Assembly (NCBI GenBank): GCA_023055425.1
Contig: JALGPY010000004.1
Coordinates: 56,071,718-56,135,717, forward strand
Source: Linanthus parryae
Lineage: Eukaryota; Streptophyta; Magnoliopsida; Ericales; Polemoniaceae
DNA: 64,000 nt
Direction of reading: 5' to 3'
The notes below the pieces were generated by a model. The model searched no databases. It was not told where the DNA came from and saw nothing but the letters and a program-made list of their open reading frames with translations. Positions within the stretch are counted from its first letter, which is position 1. Each line of letters opens with the position of its first letter. Made by a program: the position numbers and the translations under genes. Below are positions 34,061 to 45,343 of this stretch, piece after piece.

Positions 34061-34655
34061 TGTTGGGTATCATGTGTGAGCAGTTTGTCCCACATCGGGA
34101 TGGTGGACATGAGGTTCATGGTTAATATAGTATGATTTGGGCCCTAACTCATAAGGTTGACCTTTTGGGTAAGTGGGTGTCTCAAATCATACTATGGTGC
34201 TCCTCTCTCGCGGTGCTTAATCTCCCTACAAGTGGTATCAGAGCCGATGGTTTGTGCGCGCTACCGTGGTGAATCAAGGGTGAGACGTGCAGTGTTCTCA
34301 TGGATGGGTCTTCCATGAATGGTGGACCAGGCGTTCCTGCAGACGGTCAAATTCCTGTGTTGCTCCAGCAGGTGGTCTGGCAGATGTGGTCCGGTGCACT
34401 CTCACAAAGGCGATTCCAAGAAATTCGGCAAATGCTTCCGGGCGAGGGGGAGCATGTTGAAGGGCTCACACATGAAGGGGGAGATTGTTGGGTATCATGT
34501 GTGAGCAGTTTGTCCCACATCGGGATGGTGGACATGAGGTTCATGGTTAATATAGTATGATTTGGGCCCTAACTCATAAGGTTGACCTTTTGGGTAAGTG
34601 GGTGTCTCAAATCATACTATGGTGCTCCTCTCTCGCGGTGCTTAATCTCCCTACA
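34061..34655 (+). mobile_element. TRIM (terminal-repeat retrotransposon in miniature)
   Basis: 595 bp. LTRs of 170 bp at 34061-34230 and 34486-34655 look identical, start TGTTGGGTATC, contain the GTCCCACATCGG word common in plant TRIMs, and end CTCCCTACA. A TGGTATCAGAGCC primer site follows at 34233-34245, and a purine tract (GAAGGGGGAGAT) precedes the 3' LTR. The target duplication TATCT lies at 34056-34060 and 34656-34660. The 255 bp body has no supported coding. It is inserted in the 3' part of the left PEARLI4-like copy and must have moved with enzymes supplied in trans. Confidence 0.93.
34233..34245 (+). promoter_or_regulatory. Primer-binding site of the TRIM
   Basis: TGGTATCAGAGCC two bases after the 5' LTR. 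Initiator tRNA-Met type. Confidence 0.9.
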
Positions 34656-34879
34656 TATCTTTCATCTTGCAATCTTGCAGGAAATCTATTTGGTTCATGT
34701 TTGCATGCATAGCTAGGATAAGATGGTATGTGAAAAAGGAGGTACTGGAAGCATTATCTTTCATCGATCGACACCACAACATAGAAGTATTATCTTTTTT
34801 TTTTCCCTGTTGTATGTATGTGCGTGTGATAGATAAGAGAGAGAGAAAGTGGCCATACATGAATATACTAGACAGTCCG

Positions 34880-36984
34880 GTCTGTTCTTCAATGCTGCCG
34901 AAGTATAGATTCCAAGGAACTTAAGTCCTTTTCCAGCTGCTCGTTTTCTCCTCTTCTAATCTAAGGTCCGCCCTGTCTTTTGCAATCGAAGTTAACATCT
35001 CGTTCACTTTATGTTCCTTAGATTCCATTTCCAACTTCTTGTTTTCAATTTTTGCATAACTCTATTTCCTCTTTTCATTTAATTTTGAACACTGAGCCTC
35101 TGCAGCTTTACGAACTTCCATCTCTAACCATTATACATTGATCCCAGCCTTTTTAGCATCTCTGACCATCGATTCAGCAGCAAGTAGCATACTTCCCCTA
35201 ATATTAGGGTCTTCCCATAGCACTTTGTCAAATTTGCATATCTCTACCAAATAGGTTTTCCTAAGCAAGCCACTCTCCACTGAGCACCCTTCCATAATAT
35301 CTCCGTACTTGTAGAAGATGCTTTGAAGTGTCGATTTCATGGTTTCACTCACATTCAAACCAAATATAATAGGCACGGCAGGAGACACATTCAAATCAAT
35401 AGAGCTTGATTCATTATCCCTCGAGGTACCTGGATTAGGGATTGAATCGTTCCATTGATTGGGCAGCAGCATTTTTGGGGTGGATGAAGTTTGTCTGCCC
35501 CATATAACTTCTGTAATTTCTTCTGCTAGATAAGTTAAAATGAATACAATCGGGAACACCGAAATAAATAGTAGAAATAGCGAGCAAATAACCTGTATCT
35601 AGGGCATCAATTTGAAGACATGCTGAAAGAAAGCCGAATAAAGTGAGCTGAAGAAGTAAAATGGAATGCAACAAATTCGAAAGAAAATGATCTTAGATAA
35701 TTTACATGCCTTAGCACACCTACGGACAGCTATAGGCTCTAGCCATCAGATCGCATCATTATTAATCTTGACAGAAAAAAGGTTTAAAAAATCGTTAATT
35801 TCTTTGATACTCTACCGATGATTTTGAATCACAACATCACTTTTCACTTGGTCAACTTACCATGAAAGTTGAATATTTGCTTACAGAAATAATGACACAT
35901 TGATTCTAATCAAGCCATACTATGTGGTAACTAATGTTTGTATACTCTCCACTCATAAATATATGTCATTACCACCACCTTGACTCTCAATTGTCTCGTG
36001 TTGGACACATCATTTGAATATTTGTGTGGTTTTATTTCTGGTGAAGAAGAATCAGCTTGCATGTTTACAAACATTCTTTAGACTGTTCTGATGCCACTCC
36101 ATATGTATTTCATTATCGCAATATTAATAGTTGTGCAGCTATAACTCATGCCGTCACATGCAAGCCTAGGCAATGGAGACTGATGTTTTGTTAATAACTT
36201 GTGACTACATATACAATGGCCTTATGACTATAATACAATGCCAATATCAGTCTTAAGTTGGATACATCATACAACCCTAAAAACACGCTGATTACTCAAC
36301 CGAAATGTCTAACTAGTCTACACATTGCAAACATAGGACAACTTAATTTCCTCTTTTCGATAAAAGCAATTCGAACCAATTGTTTCCGTTTATGTACCAG
36401 AGCTAAAGGCCACACTATAATAAGTGGGAAATATATTCTGATATTATCTCCTTTAAAACTAATTGAATAAAAATATAGCAAAAAGTAACACCAATGCTCC
36501 AAAAGTTGCTGATACACTCCTCCAGAAGCCACAGCAGGCACGAGATAGTGCAAACTCTGGTGTTCAGATTGCCTGGGTGGCACATGGAGCACCAGATCAA
36601 TAAACACCAAAGATTCCAGGAACACCAAAGATAGTGTAACTCCAGGAACACCAAAGATTCTCTCTAAGTTAAATGTAGCTCACCAGAAGTACGATTGTCC
36701 GTGACAGTGCCGTTACCACCATTGCTACCACTGCCGCCTGAAACGCGATAATCACGAGGTGTTTGTTTCTTTCGGCCCAGATTGGGTACAGGGGAGGGAT
36801 CAAAACCATGCCTTTGAATCCTCTTCCGAAAGGACCTCCTTAGGTTAACTCGGGACGATTCACCTAGATTGCTTGATCGCAGCCGCATGTTATACCTCTG
36901 GCGGCTCCGAACTTCCGAAGGAACTTCCTCTTCGGAACTGGATTGCGATTCAGTCTCCGATTCGATTTCGAGTTCTGGTGACAT
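34880..36984 (-). pseudogene. PEARLI4-like gene, left copy, disrupted
   Basis: Exon 1 (36984 down to 36684) starts at an ATG and encodes an acidic start (SPELEIESETESQSSSEEE), a basic middle (RRSFRKRIQRHGF) and a Gly/Ser tail, ending at a GTGAGC donor. The next exon starts after CTAGCAG at about 35522, in phase with exon 1. It encodes SIDLNVSP, then ETMKSTLQSIFYKYGDIMEG, RGSMLLAAESMVRDAKKAGI, and, after a TAA at 35131-35133, a coiled-coil Lys/Glu region to about 34900. The exon 2 pattern resembles the C-terminal domain of plant PEARLI4 phospholipase-like and MATH/coiled-coil proteins, but this is from memory. The stop, frame losses and a downstream TRIM make it a pseudogene. Function unknown. 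Confidence 0.55.
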
Positions 36985-36999
36985 TGGACAAAGAATGAA

Positions 37000-37640
37000 T
37001 TGGTAGAGTGACAGAGCAAGGAATGATAGAGAGAAGTTCGAAGGCGAATGAAAACCCTAAGAGAGGCGGCGAAGAAATTAGAGCGAGAGAGAAACAGCGA
37101 ACAAATGAGAAAGAGAGAGAAACATATACAATGAATCGGGTATAACTCTCTTGACGAGCATTCCATTTTTATTAAATGCATTTCCCTTGTAAGAGTTTAA
37201 ACCAACTGACCCCTCTTCCTGTCTAAGAGGATTATTAGCCATCAATCATTTTGACCTCAATAAGAAAGAAAAAAAAAATGGGAAGTTAGTAAGATGCCAG
37301 GCTAATAAGCAAGTTATACAAGTGATATATTAAGGACCTTCTTCATTAAACAGCTTCCAAATATCACATCTACTTATCAAATGATAATTCTATGTGTAGT
37401 TGTGATATTAGGAAGCTATTTTATGAAATTTTGTCCTTAATATTTCAGTTATAGAACTTGTTAGGTTGGCAGCTTACTAACTTTCTTTTCATTTTTCCTG
37501 ATCGTGTACTATTTTGAGGTCGAAATGATTGACAGCAAATAATTGACTTAGACAGGAAGAGTCTCAGTTGGTTTAAACTCTTACAAGGGAATACCATTTA
37601 ACAAAAGTGGAATGCTCGTCAAGAGAGTTAGCTGAAACAG
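37000..37640. promoter_or_regulatory. Head-to-head centre of the palindrome
   Basis: Holds the GA-rich 5' leader of the left copy (about 36985-37150, minus strand), then the palindrome axis near 37383. A leader is not preserved on the right side, where sequence resumes after AATGCTCGTCAAGAGAGTTA directly in exon-like sequence. A bidirectional promoter is possible but not shown by any clear TATA pair. Confidence 0.4.
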
Positions 37641-39744
37641 AATTACAAAACCGAAACTGAATCCGAGTCCAGTTCGGAAGTGGAGTTCCCTCGGAAGTTC
37701 GGAGACACCAGGAGGTATAACATGCGCCCGTGGGATGACTCAACCAAGCTAATTTTATTTACTGACATGGTTTCAGTTCTGGAAGAGGACACAGAGGCAT
37801 GGTTTCAGTTCCCCCCTAGTACCTATCTGGGCCCAGAGAAACAAATACCTGGTAATTCTTACATTTCAGGCGGCAACGGTGGTAGCAGCTCTGGAACGGA
37901 CACTCGTGGTGAGTTATGGTGTTCCTGGAGTTAGCCACCCAGGCAACCCACACCAGGTTTGCACTATCTCATGGCTGTTGTAGCTCCTGGAGCTGTAAAT
38001 CAGCCACTTCTTGACCATTGATGTTGCTTTTGCTATTTTTATTTTATTATTTCAACAGGAGATAGTATCATAATCAATTTTCCGCTCTTATTACTGTTGG
38101 ACCGTTAGTTTTGGTACCAATTTGATAATGGTTCGAATTCTGTTTATTAAAAGAGGTAATTAAGTTGTCTTTTGTTTGCAATGTGTGGACTAGTTTGACA
38201 TTTTGGTGATAGGGAGATGATTATATTCATCTATTCCAATTAAGCCATGTTTTGTAATCTCTCAGACATTGCGGTTATGCATATAAAGTCATATGGCCAT
38301 TGTATATAAAGTCACAAGTTACTAACAACACATCAATTTCCCTTGCCTAGGCTTGTATGGGACTGCATGAGTTAGCTTCACAACAATTAATAATGGGATC
38401 ACTAAATAGATGGAGTGGCATAGTAGTAGCTATAAAATGTCCGCACATATGCAAGCTGAAAAACATGTCGTTTTTGCATTAAAACAGACAACATGAAACT
38501 CAGTAAGTACTCACCAGAGGTAAAAGCTACAACAAATATTCCAATAATGCGTCCAAGTGAGCGGCAGAAAAGACAGTTGAGAATCAAGGTGGTGGTAATG
38601 ACATATTTGTGAGTGGAGAGTATACAAACATTAGTTACCACATATAGTTTAACTTAGTTAGGATCAATGTGACATGATTTCTGTACGCAAACATTAATTG
38701 TACCAAGTTAAAACTGGTGTCAAGAATCAAGAGCATCGGTAAAATATCAAGAAATTAAAGATTTTTTAAAACATTTTACTGTCAAGGTTAATAATGTTGC
38801 AATCTAATGGCTAGAGAATATAGTTCTTCATTTGAATTTAATGCAAAAGGTGTGCTAAGGCATGTAACTTATCGAAAGATCACTTTCTTTTGAATTTATT
38901 GCATTCCATTTGACTTCATAAGCCCGTGCTATTCGGCTTTCTTTCTGTCTTCAAATTGATGCCCTGACTGCAGGTTTTTTGTTAACTGTTTCTAGTATTT
39001 ATTTTGGTGTTCCTGATATTAGTTCCAGTAGAACTAAACAGAACTTGGATTGGACAAACAAACTTCATCAACGTCAAAATTGTTGCCCAATCAACCGAGC
39101 TATTCAATCCCTCATCCAGGTACCTCGAGGGAGAATGAATCAAGCTCTATTGATCTGAATACTTCTCCTGCCGTGACTAATATACTTTGGTTTGGATGTG
39201 AGTGAAACCGTAAAATCGACACTTCAAAAGCATTTTTTACAAGTACAAAGATATTATGTAAAGATACTCACTGGAGAATGGTTTGCTTTGGAAAACCTAT
39301 TTAGAAGAGATATGCAAATATGCCAAAGTGCCATGGAAGACCCTAATATTAGGGGAAGTATGCTACTTGCTGTTGAATCGATGGTCATAGATGCTAAGAA
39401 GGCAGGAATCAATGTAGAATGGTTAGAGATGGAAGTTCGTAAAGTTGCAGAGGCTCGGTGTTCAAAATTAAATGAACAGAGGAAAGCAAGTTCTGCAAAA
39501 ATTGAAAGCAAGAAGTTGAAAATAGAATATAAGGAACATAAAGTGAACGAGATGTTAACTTCCATTGCAAAAGACAGGACAGACCTTAGATTAGAAGAGG
39601 AGAGAAAAAGAGCAGCTGGAAAAGGATTTCAGTTCCTTGGAATCTATACTTCGGCGGGATTGGAGAACAGACCGGACCGTCTAGTATACTCATGTATGGC
39701 CACTTTCTCTCTCTTCTCTATCACACGCACACACATACAACAAC

Positions 39745-39775
<31 letters not shown>

Positions 39776-40060
39776 TAATGCTTCTATGTTGTGGTGTCGA
39801 TCAATGAAAGATAATGCTTCCAGTGCCACCTTTTCACATATTATCTTATCCTCGCTATGCATACAAACATGAACCAAATGATTTTCTGCAGGAACTCTTG
39901 TACCGATTCCAACGCCAATCATTGGATGCCCTTGAGATGATTGGTTCCCGAAAAGTCATATTATGTGAATCATATGAAATCAGAAACTTTTTTTTTAAAG
40001 TTGGGCATTTGATAGAGGGCTGGCAAAAACAACTGAAAGAGCGACTTCCCCATACCAGCA
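37640..40060 (+). pseudogene. PEARLI4-like gene, right copy, disrupted
   Basis: Paralogue of the left copy. The exon 1 remnant (about 37640-37908) has lost its start but keeps FRKFGDTRRYNM-like sequence, the Gly/Ser tail and a conserved donor G|GTGAGT at 37909. The exon 2 remnant (about 39025-39650) has PNIRGSMLLAVESMV, DAKKAGINVEWLEMEV and a long Lys/Glu coiled coil in one open frame (39192-39872). Upstream of that, a one-base shift near 39195 breaks it from the SIDLNTSP part. The codon that is TAA in the left copy is GAA here. A further exon-like piece (about 39892-40058, after TTCTGCAG) reads QELLYRFQRQSLDALEMIG. The two copies carry different lesions. Confidence 0.55.
39745..39773. repeat. 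Poly(A) run
   Basis: About 25 A residues inside the right pseudogene copy. The left copy has a much shorter run at the matching place. Confidence 0.9.
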
Positions 40061-40069
40061 ATTTGAAAA

Positions 40070-40290
40070 CAAGAAGTTGGAAATAGAATCTAAGGTACAT
40101 AAAATGAAGGAGTTGATAAATTCCATTGCAAAAGAGAGGGCAGACCTTAGATTAGAAGAGAAGAGAAAAGAGTGGCTGGAAAAGATTTTAAGTTCATTGG
40201 AATCTATATTTCAGCAGCATTGGAGAGCAGACCAGACTGTCTATGATACTCATGTATGGCTGCTTTCTCTCTCTATCACATTCAATTGCA
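40070..40290 (+). pseudogene. Extra partial copy of the PEARLI4-like coiled-coil segment
   Basis: Encodes MEIESKVHKMKELINSIAKE, then RADLRLEEKRKEWLEKILSS and LESIFQQHW. This repeats the coiled-coil end found at about 39500-39680 (KEHKVNEMLTSIAKDRTDLR). It has no partner in the left arm, so it is a local direct duplication in the right copy. Confidence 0.6.
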
Positions 40291-40299
40291 CAATTTAGA

Positions 40300-43200
40300 T
40301 GGTGGTGTCTATCGATGAAATGACGCACAAATTGAACTTGTGACAGATATTTCAGTCCCACCTTTCTTACATACTATCTTAGGAAGAAATGGCCCTTCAC
40401 AAAATAAAATGGAAAAAGACTACATAACCATCTGCTTCCAGTACCACCACCTCCCACCTAACCACAACCAAGAGTTGCACAAGACACCCATGTCAACCAC
40501 AATCACGGCAACCATAACAACCACCATCACCTACGCCACCACAGACACCAACAACACAATCACCACAAATGCCTTTTGTCACAAAATAAAGTTGAGACTT
40601 GAACATTGGAAACGAGATCTGAAATTTGATGGAGAGTGAGAATTTTGAAGTTTAAAAGTTAAAACAAACCAGATATGATAGGGATTGAGGTTCACAACAG
40701 TGGCACAGGTGGTTGGCGGTCTGTCGATGAAAACAGATCTGAACTTGCGGTTCGCCTCTTCTATTCAACCCCACACAAGGAATGAGAAACTCTGCACAGG
40801 AGAGGAACAGCCCGAGTAATAGCGAAAGTTACTCGAACCAGACTCAGAAGGACCACACAGCACTCTTTGATACCATATTTACTATATTACCCATTGACAT
40901 GATAAAATATCTGGAGTTCCCTAACGAACAAACACCACACCTTAAGGCTATGGACTGTTCTTCCTTCCCCTTTAAACCATACCCAACAACAACAATAATT
41001 CAATCAAACCATCACAAGTCATCTAACCGACACTCAGAACCAAGAGAACCACCATACCTTGACCCTTTATCACCTCCATTGCCATCACACAACAGAAAAT
41101 GATCATCAATTTTCTCGCTATCCACTTTTTCCAACATAAAACATCTAACTACTACAAAAGGCATAGCCGCAACCAGTTTGAAACCTCAGTGCCGCGAATT
41201 CCGGATCACAGTTTCAAAAGGATCAAAGAAGACTAAAACCTAAAATACGTTGGAGTAAGATTCTGGGATGGAAAATTGCACCATGAAATAATAGGTGGTT
41301 CTGAAATTTCATAAAAAGATAAAGCAAAAAATGTATCAACAGATTTACATGGTTTGGCCAGGAACTGCTACATCCAACGGAATTTGTAGAGTTCACTATT
41401 CACCAATGTCAGGAAGAAAGAATTACAAGAGAGCTTAAAAAGTAATCAATCAACACAATCACTATTTACCCTAACTACTGCATAAGTACGTGAACCATGT
41501 TTGATAAGCCTTTTCTCCACCAATAAGTCTCAATTTTTCCACATTCAGGTCGTAGAAAAACATGAGCACATAATCATAAATCATGGGCTCCTATGTGCAC
41601 TGCTCTAACTGATACTTCGCGCAGGGAGCTGGGAGCCGAAAGGGTGTCCGGAACCTGGTTGCCTACTCCAAGCTCCACCCAACATTAAGAGAAGGGTTTC
41701 AACTATGTTTGTCCAATCAGTTGACGTTTTTGTGACCTTGTATGCTGAAAAACTTACTAGTCATCTGTTTGATATTCTTTTTTTATGGTCTCGTTTCCTG
41801 GGCAGTGTTTGAAACTCAATTTTTGCTTTTCACCAATTAGAGCAGAATTTCCCTAAAGAAATAGATTTCATGAATCTCAACCTTTGAATTCCCGAAGCAT
41901 GAAGTTGAGGTACCAGAGAAAAAATCTCCACAAATGAGCCCAAATCAGGGACTTCCGTAGCTGACTGAAATAGGGGATCACTTTTCGGGATACAATTGGA
42001 TCTGAGGGTGCTCAGACCCTAGATAGCCAGAATATCATCCTAACAGTTGCTGTGTCATTGTTATTCTATATGAAAATGAGGTGGATCATTTGATATATCC
42101 AAACCCTGCTGGCTAGTTGGTGATGATTTAGCCACTAAAGTCGGCTGCAAGGGTTTTGCTAATTAGAAAACAGACTCAAGATCTGATTCTAGTACATTCT
42201 GATCTGTAGTCTACATCATTCTTATTAGATGAAACACACAGTCAAAGCTGATCAAGGCTAGAAAGAACTCTGGAGCAAAGGACTGCTATACCATCAAGTC
42301 CAAAGACCTTATTGAGAAGAAACCAGAACTGCAGCTCCTCTCTCGCAATGTTCTGAACTATACTAAAAACAACCGAAAACATTTGAGGCATCGCCAGCCA
42401 TTCTTTTTCCAATATATTAAATCCGACGGTCCAAAATGAACCGTTAGGAAACCCTTGTAGTATTAATGCTCTCGTTCTCTCATTTCTAACCCTAATGAAG
42501 AAATTGTTTCCTCTCTACCTATCGGCTATGAGTCTTCAACTTCACCTTCCTTTCTGCAGAAGCCCTAGCAAGGGTTCTTTCAATTCTTTCAACTTTGCCC
42601 CATCACAGATACTTACCAAAAAGTTGATCCCTCTTTTAAATGGCTGTAAATCAAGCTCTGGATCAATCAAAACGGTGCTTGAACAAAAGTTCCCAACAAA
42701 AGCAACCACAAAAAAATTCCTCTATCCACGGATTCCTGAAATGAACTACAATCAAGGGAAACGAAAATGAAAATGGCATCCATATCTATCATTTCGGCCT
42801 AACCACTCTATCTCGGTGGAACAGATGTATGAGGTGGACCAGTTGCCAACTTGTACTTAACCCAAATAAGTATAGAATTCTTTTAATTCTCAATCTCCAA
42901 CAACCAACAAACATTTGCAGTAAGTTTCCATTGTCAAAACAAACATATTGTTATTTGACATGCATAAGTCCTCTCCACATTGTAAAACCACGCCTTTCTC
43001 ATTTTTCCTTCTCTCTTGAAGTATCTCACATGGCATATATAGTCATATTTTTCAAATGGTAGGGAATGCAAATATATTATAGGATAAATGATCTTCTCTA
43101 TGAAGTATGCATTAAATGCTTTTTTAGATTTTTTTTCTTTTCTTCACTATATGAATATTGTTCCTTTTCAAGCAACTTGCGTGATCTGTGGTTCTATTTA

Positions 43201-43640
43201 ATCTGGCCTACCCTCCTTCCGAAAGTAGGCAGCCTCTTTTATGGATGCGATCGATTATAAGATTTTACCTACCCAGATGACTTGCACTCCATTAGGTTCC
43301 TTACAACATACGTGCTAAAATCATTCAATGGTTCATTGTCAACCAAGACCTATGTCTTTAGTGTCATAATGACACATCTACGTGCTCAATGGCTCTTTCT
43401 GATTCGAGCTTTAAAATATCAAAAGAGACCAAATGGCTACTCAAATTTGTCCAGTGACGGAAAGCATAGAATCTTCTTGCACGTGCCTTACAAGATAATA
43501 ATTAATACAAATATGTGAACCTAACAAGTTAATTTGACCAGAGAGCCGATGCAGCAGAACAAACATTTTATGCAGTATTACAGAAGCAGAGTGCGTAAAA
43601 CACTGAGTACATATATGAAAGAGTGTGTCTTGACTAAAAC
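40300..43640. other. Spacer, no supported gene
   Basis: A Thr/Pro/His-rich ORF at 40340-40639 and ORFs at 40782-41102 and 42829-43062 carry no domain. The ORF at 42495-42770 (91 residues; Ser/Lys-rich, few acidic residues near the start, preceded by a TTTCTAACCCTAATG context) could be the first exon of a gene with an organelle-targeting peptide, but nothing downstream supports it. Confidence 0.45.
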
Positions 43641-43645
43641 GATAC

Positions 43646-43794
43646 CTCAGTGGCGAAGCAATTTTAAAATGTGCATCTGAAATAGCGAGACCTACCCACT
43701 TCTCACCAACATCCAACCCAAGCAAACACCCTCTCTCAGATGGATTCATCTTCATCAAATCACGCAACAGATGTAGTGGCTTAACATACCTCAT
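43646..43794 (-). pseudogene. YqgF/RuvX-like exon (RNase H fold), gene fragment
   Basis: About 50 residues from an ATG at 43794: MRYVKPLHLLRDLM, then RGCLLGLDVGEKWVGLAISD and KIASPLR, ending at a plausible donor (CTGAG|GTATCG at 43645). The LGLDVGxKxVGLAISD block is the first strand motif with the catalytic Asp of the YqgF family (putative pre-16S rRNA nuclease / Holliday-junction resolvase-like), present in plants as a nuclear gene for an organelle-type protein. An acceptor-like CTGTGCAG directly precedes the ATG, suggesting an intron in the leader. I could not find the later exons on the minus strand down to 42000, so it is probably a fragment. If they lie further away it could be a live gene. 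Confidence 0.6.
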
Positions 43795-43799
43795 CTGCA

Positions 43800-44788
43800 C
43801 AGGCGGATCCTAGAACTTACCAAATTAGGGGTAAAATTATACAACAGATTTGACGATAAACAAACAAAATTGTAAATCTATGCATCAAAGTAAAACCCAG
43901 AAATTAAATTTGATTCACCATGGAATATGCAAAAGGATACAAAGAAGAGCCTTAAGATAGATTTATATGCTGGCTTCCGGTTTCCACATAGACTACAAGA
44001 CTACTCATTCATTATAATTGGTAGCCCATTCAACTGTAAATCCACTTCTTACATCAGGAAAAAAAAAACTCATTATTGAAAGTTTTAGCACTCAGAAACT
44101 CAGACAAATCACTGGCACTGCAGAGGTGGCCGACTCTAGGGGCTTTAATATCTTGATCCATCTGTTAATAACTGAGAAAAATTAAAATATCAAACCTAGG
44201 ATCAGTACCAAATTACTAGCTCACAGGACATACTTTATTCTGATTTGTGAGTTAGATTTTGAGTTTACCCAAAGAACAGCAAGTCTGAGAATTTGTCAGA
44301 TTGAAGAACAATTTTTTTTCTGAGATGATATCAAAGTATAAAGGTAGAATAAATTGCAAGATTCTCGTAAAATTGGCACAATATATTTGGGCTGAACTCT
44401 CTTTGGCATTTCGACAAAGAACTGAAGGACAAAAGCTTATCTGGGTTTTGTCAGCAATTCGAAAAGGCTCTAAATCTGGCGGTGTTGGCGTGAACTCCAG
44501 GTATGTTCGCCGTTGGCAGCGTCGATCGTCGTCTTCGACTCTTAGTCCGGTGGGTGGTGACGTCACCGTCGTAGACCACTCCAAATCAGGTCCGGTATTG
44601 ATGCGGCCGTGCCCCTTCCAACACTAATCTCAGAGCCCTTTGATGTTTTCAAAATAAACATCGTTCAAGTTCCAACCACTCCCTCAGGCCTCAACCCAAC
44701 CTTAACACGCTTATCCTTCTGTTGGGCTTCAAACAAACTTCAAACCCAAAGATTTTTTTTGCAAAGATATATAATTTATTTCTTAAAA
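43800..44788. other. Spacer, nothing recognised
   Basis: A frame at 44252-44584 (minus) starts in a GC-richer patch (44460-44620) but has no identifiable domain. Confidence 0.5.
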
Positions 44789-45250
44789 GGCTTATTTGTC
44801 CAAAAAGTTATCTACTACCACATCTAAGCCCAATTTAGCTAATGAATGGGCTAGTTTATTCCCGAGCCTTCCAGTGAAGGTAGGTTATTTCCAGAGAGCA
44901 TTTTGACTACTGCACCACAATCGGAAAACACTCTTTCCTCTTCTATGCCACCTTCATCTTCTCTCACATTCAAATTCCAGATCTTGGAACACAAGAGCTT
45001 GGCAGTCCGTTTGTGTGATGAAATTACGGAAGCCTCTGGCATAAGCTCTCTTCGTAGCTTCTCTAAGTGTTATTGCTTCTGCAACCATCGGATTTGTTGT
45101 AAATGGGATCGAAAACGAACACCCAAACACAAATTGTCCTTCAGAGTTACGGATTACCGATCCAACTCCAGATCTGCGGCTTTGATGGGAGATGGCGGCA
45201 TCGGTGTTCAATTTTAGAACACCCTGACGAGGAGGAGTCCACCCTCTTGA
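44789..45250 (-). pseudogene. LINE-type RNase H domain fragment
   Basis: The minus strand reads GWTPPRQGVLKLNTDAAIS (about 45255-45190), GVGSVIRNSEGQFVFGCSF, MVAEAITLREATKRAYARGF and ITQTDCQALVF. After frame shifts it continues to RLGNKLAHSLAKLGLDV (about 44870-44815) and a stop. This is the RVT_3-type RNase H domain found at the C-terminus of plant L1 LINEs and in many genomic fragments: catalytic Asp in NTDAA, Glu in AEA, Asp in TDC, and the closing N.LAH.LA motif. Two or more frame shifts. Confidence 0.75.
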
Positions 45251-45322
45251 ATCAGATGATTGTAGAAGAATTGAAGCCCACCAACCCTACCAAACACACT
45301 TTCAAGAAAATATGGTTCCCAC

Positions 45323-45343
45323 TGTTGGAATAGATGCCCTAGA
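45323..45343. repeat. 21 bp inverse of the LTR terminus next to LTR 1
   Basis: This 21-mer (starting TGTTGGAATAGATGCCC) is the exact inverse of the right end of the adjacent LTR. It is absent next to LTR 2 and LTR 3. Likely the remaining left tip of another LTR of the same family, in plus orientation, into which the array inserted (inference). Confidence 0.7.

Larger units (their letters stand above)
33900..37370. repeat. Left arm of a gene-bearing palindrome
   Basis: Matches the reverse complement of about 37400-40060 over exons, introns and upstream sequence. Shared blocks include the 35930-36000 region versus 38570-38640, and 33905-33960 versus 39995-40058. The innermost part is an inverted pair around a loop at about 37368-37398, with CTTCCAAATATCACA on one side and TGTGATATTAGGAAG on the other. 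Divergence is substantial, so it is old. Confidence 0.8.

Noticed and set aside
33792..34119. Tyr-Ile repeat ORFs
   Set aside because: Translation of the (AT)n microsatellite.
34300..34560. 86-residue ORF inside the TRIM
   Set aside because: It spans the TRIM body and 3' LTR; no retrotransposon domain, as expected for a TRIM.
43282..43518. Possible later exon of the YqgF-like gene on the minus strand
   Set aside because: The translation does not show the expected following motifs and has no convincing splice sites in phase.
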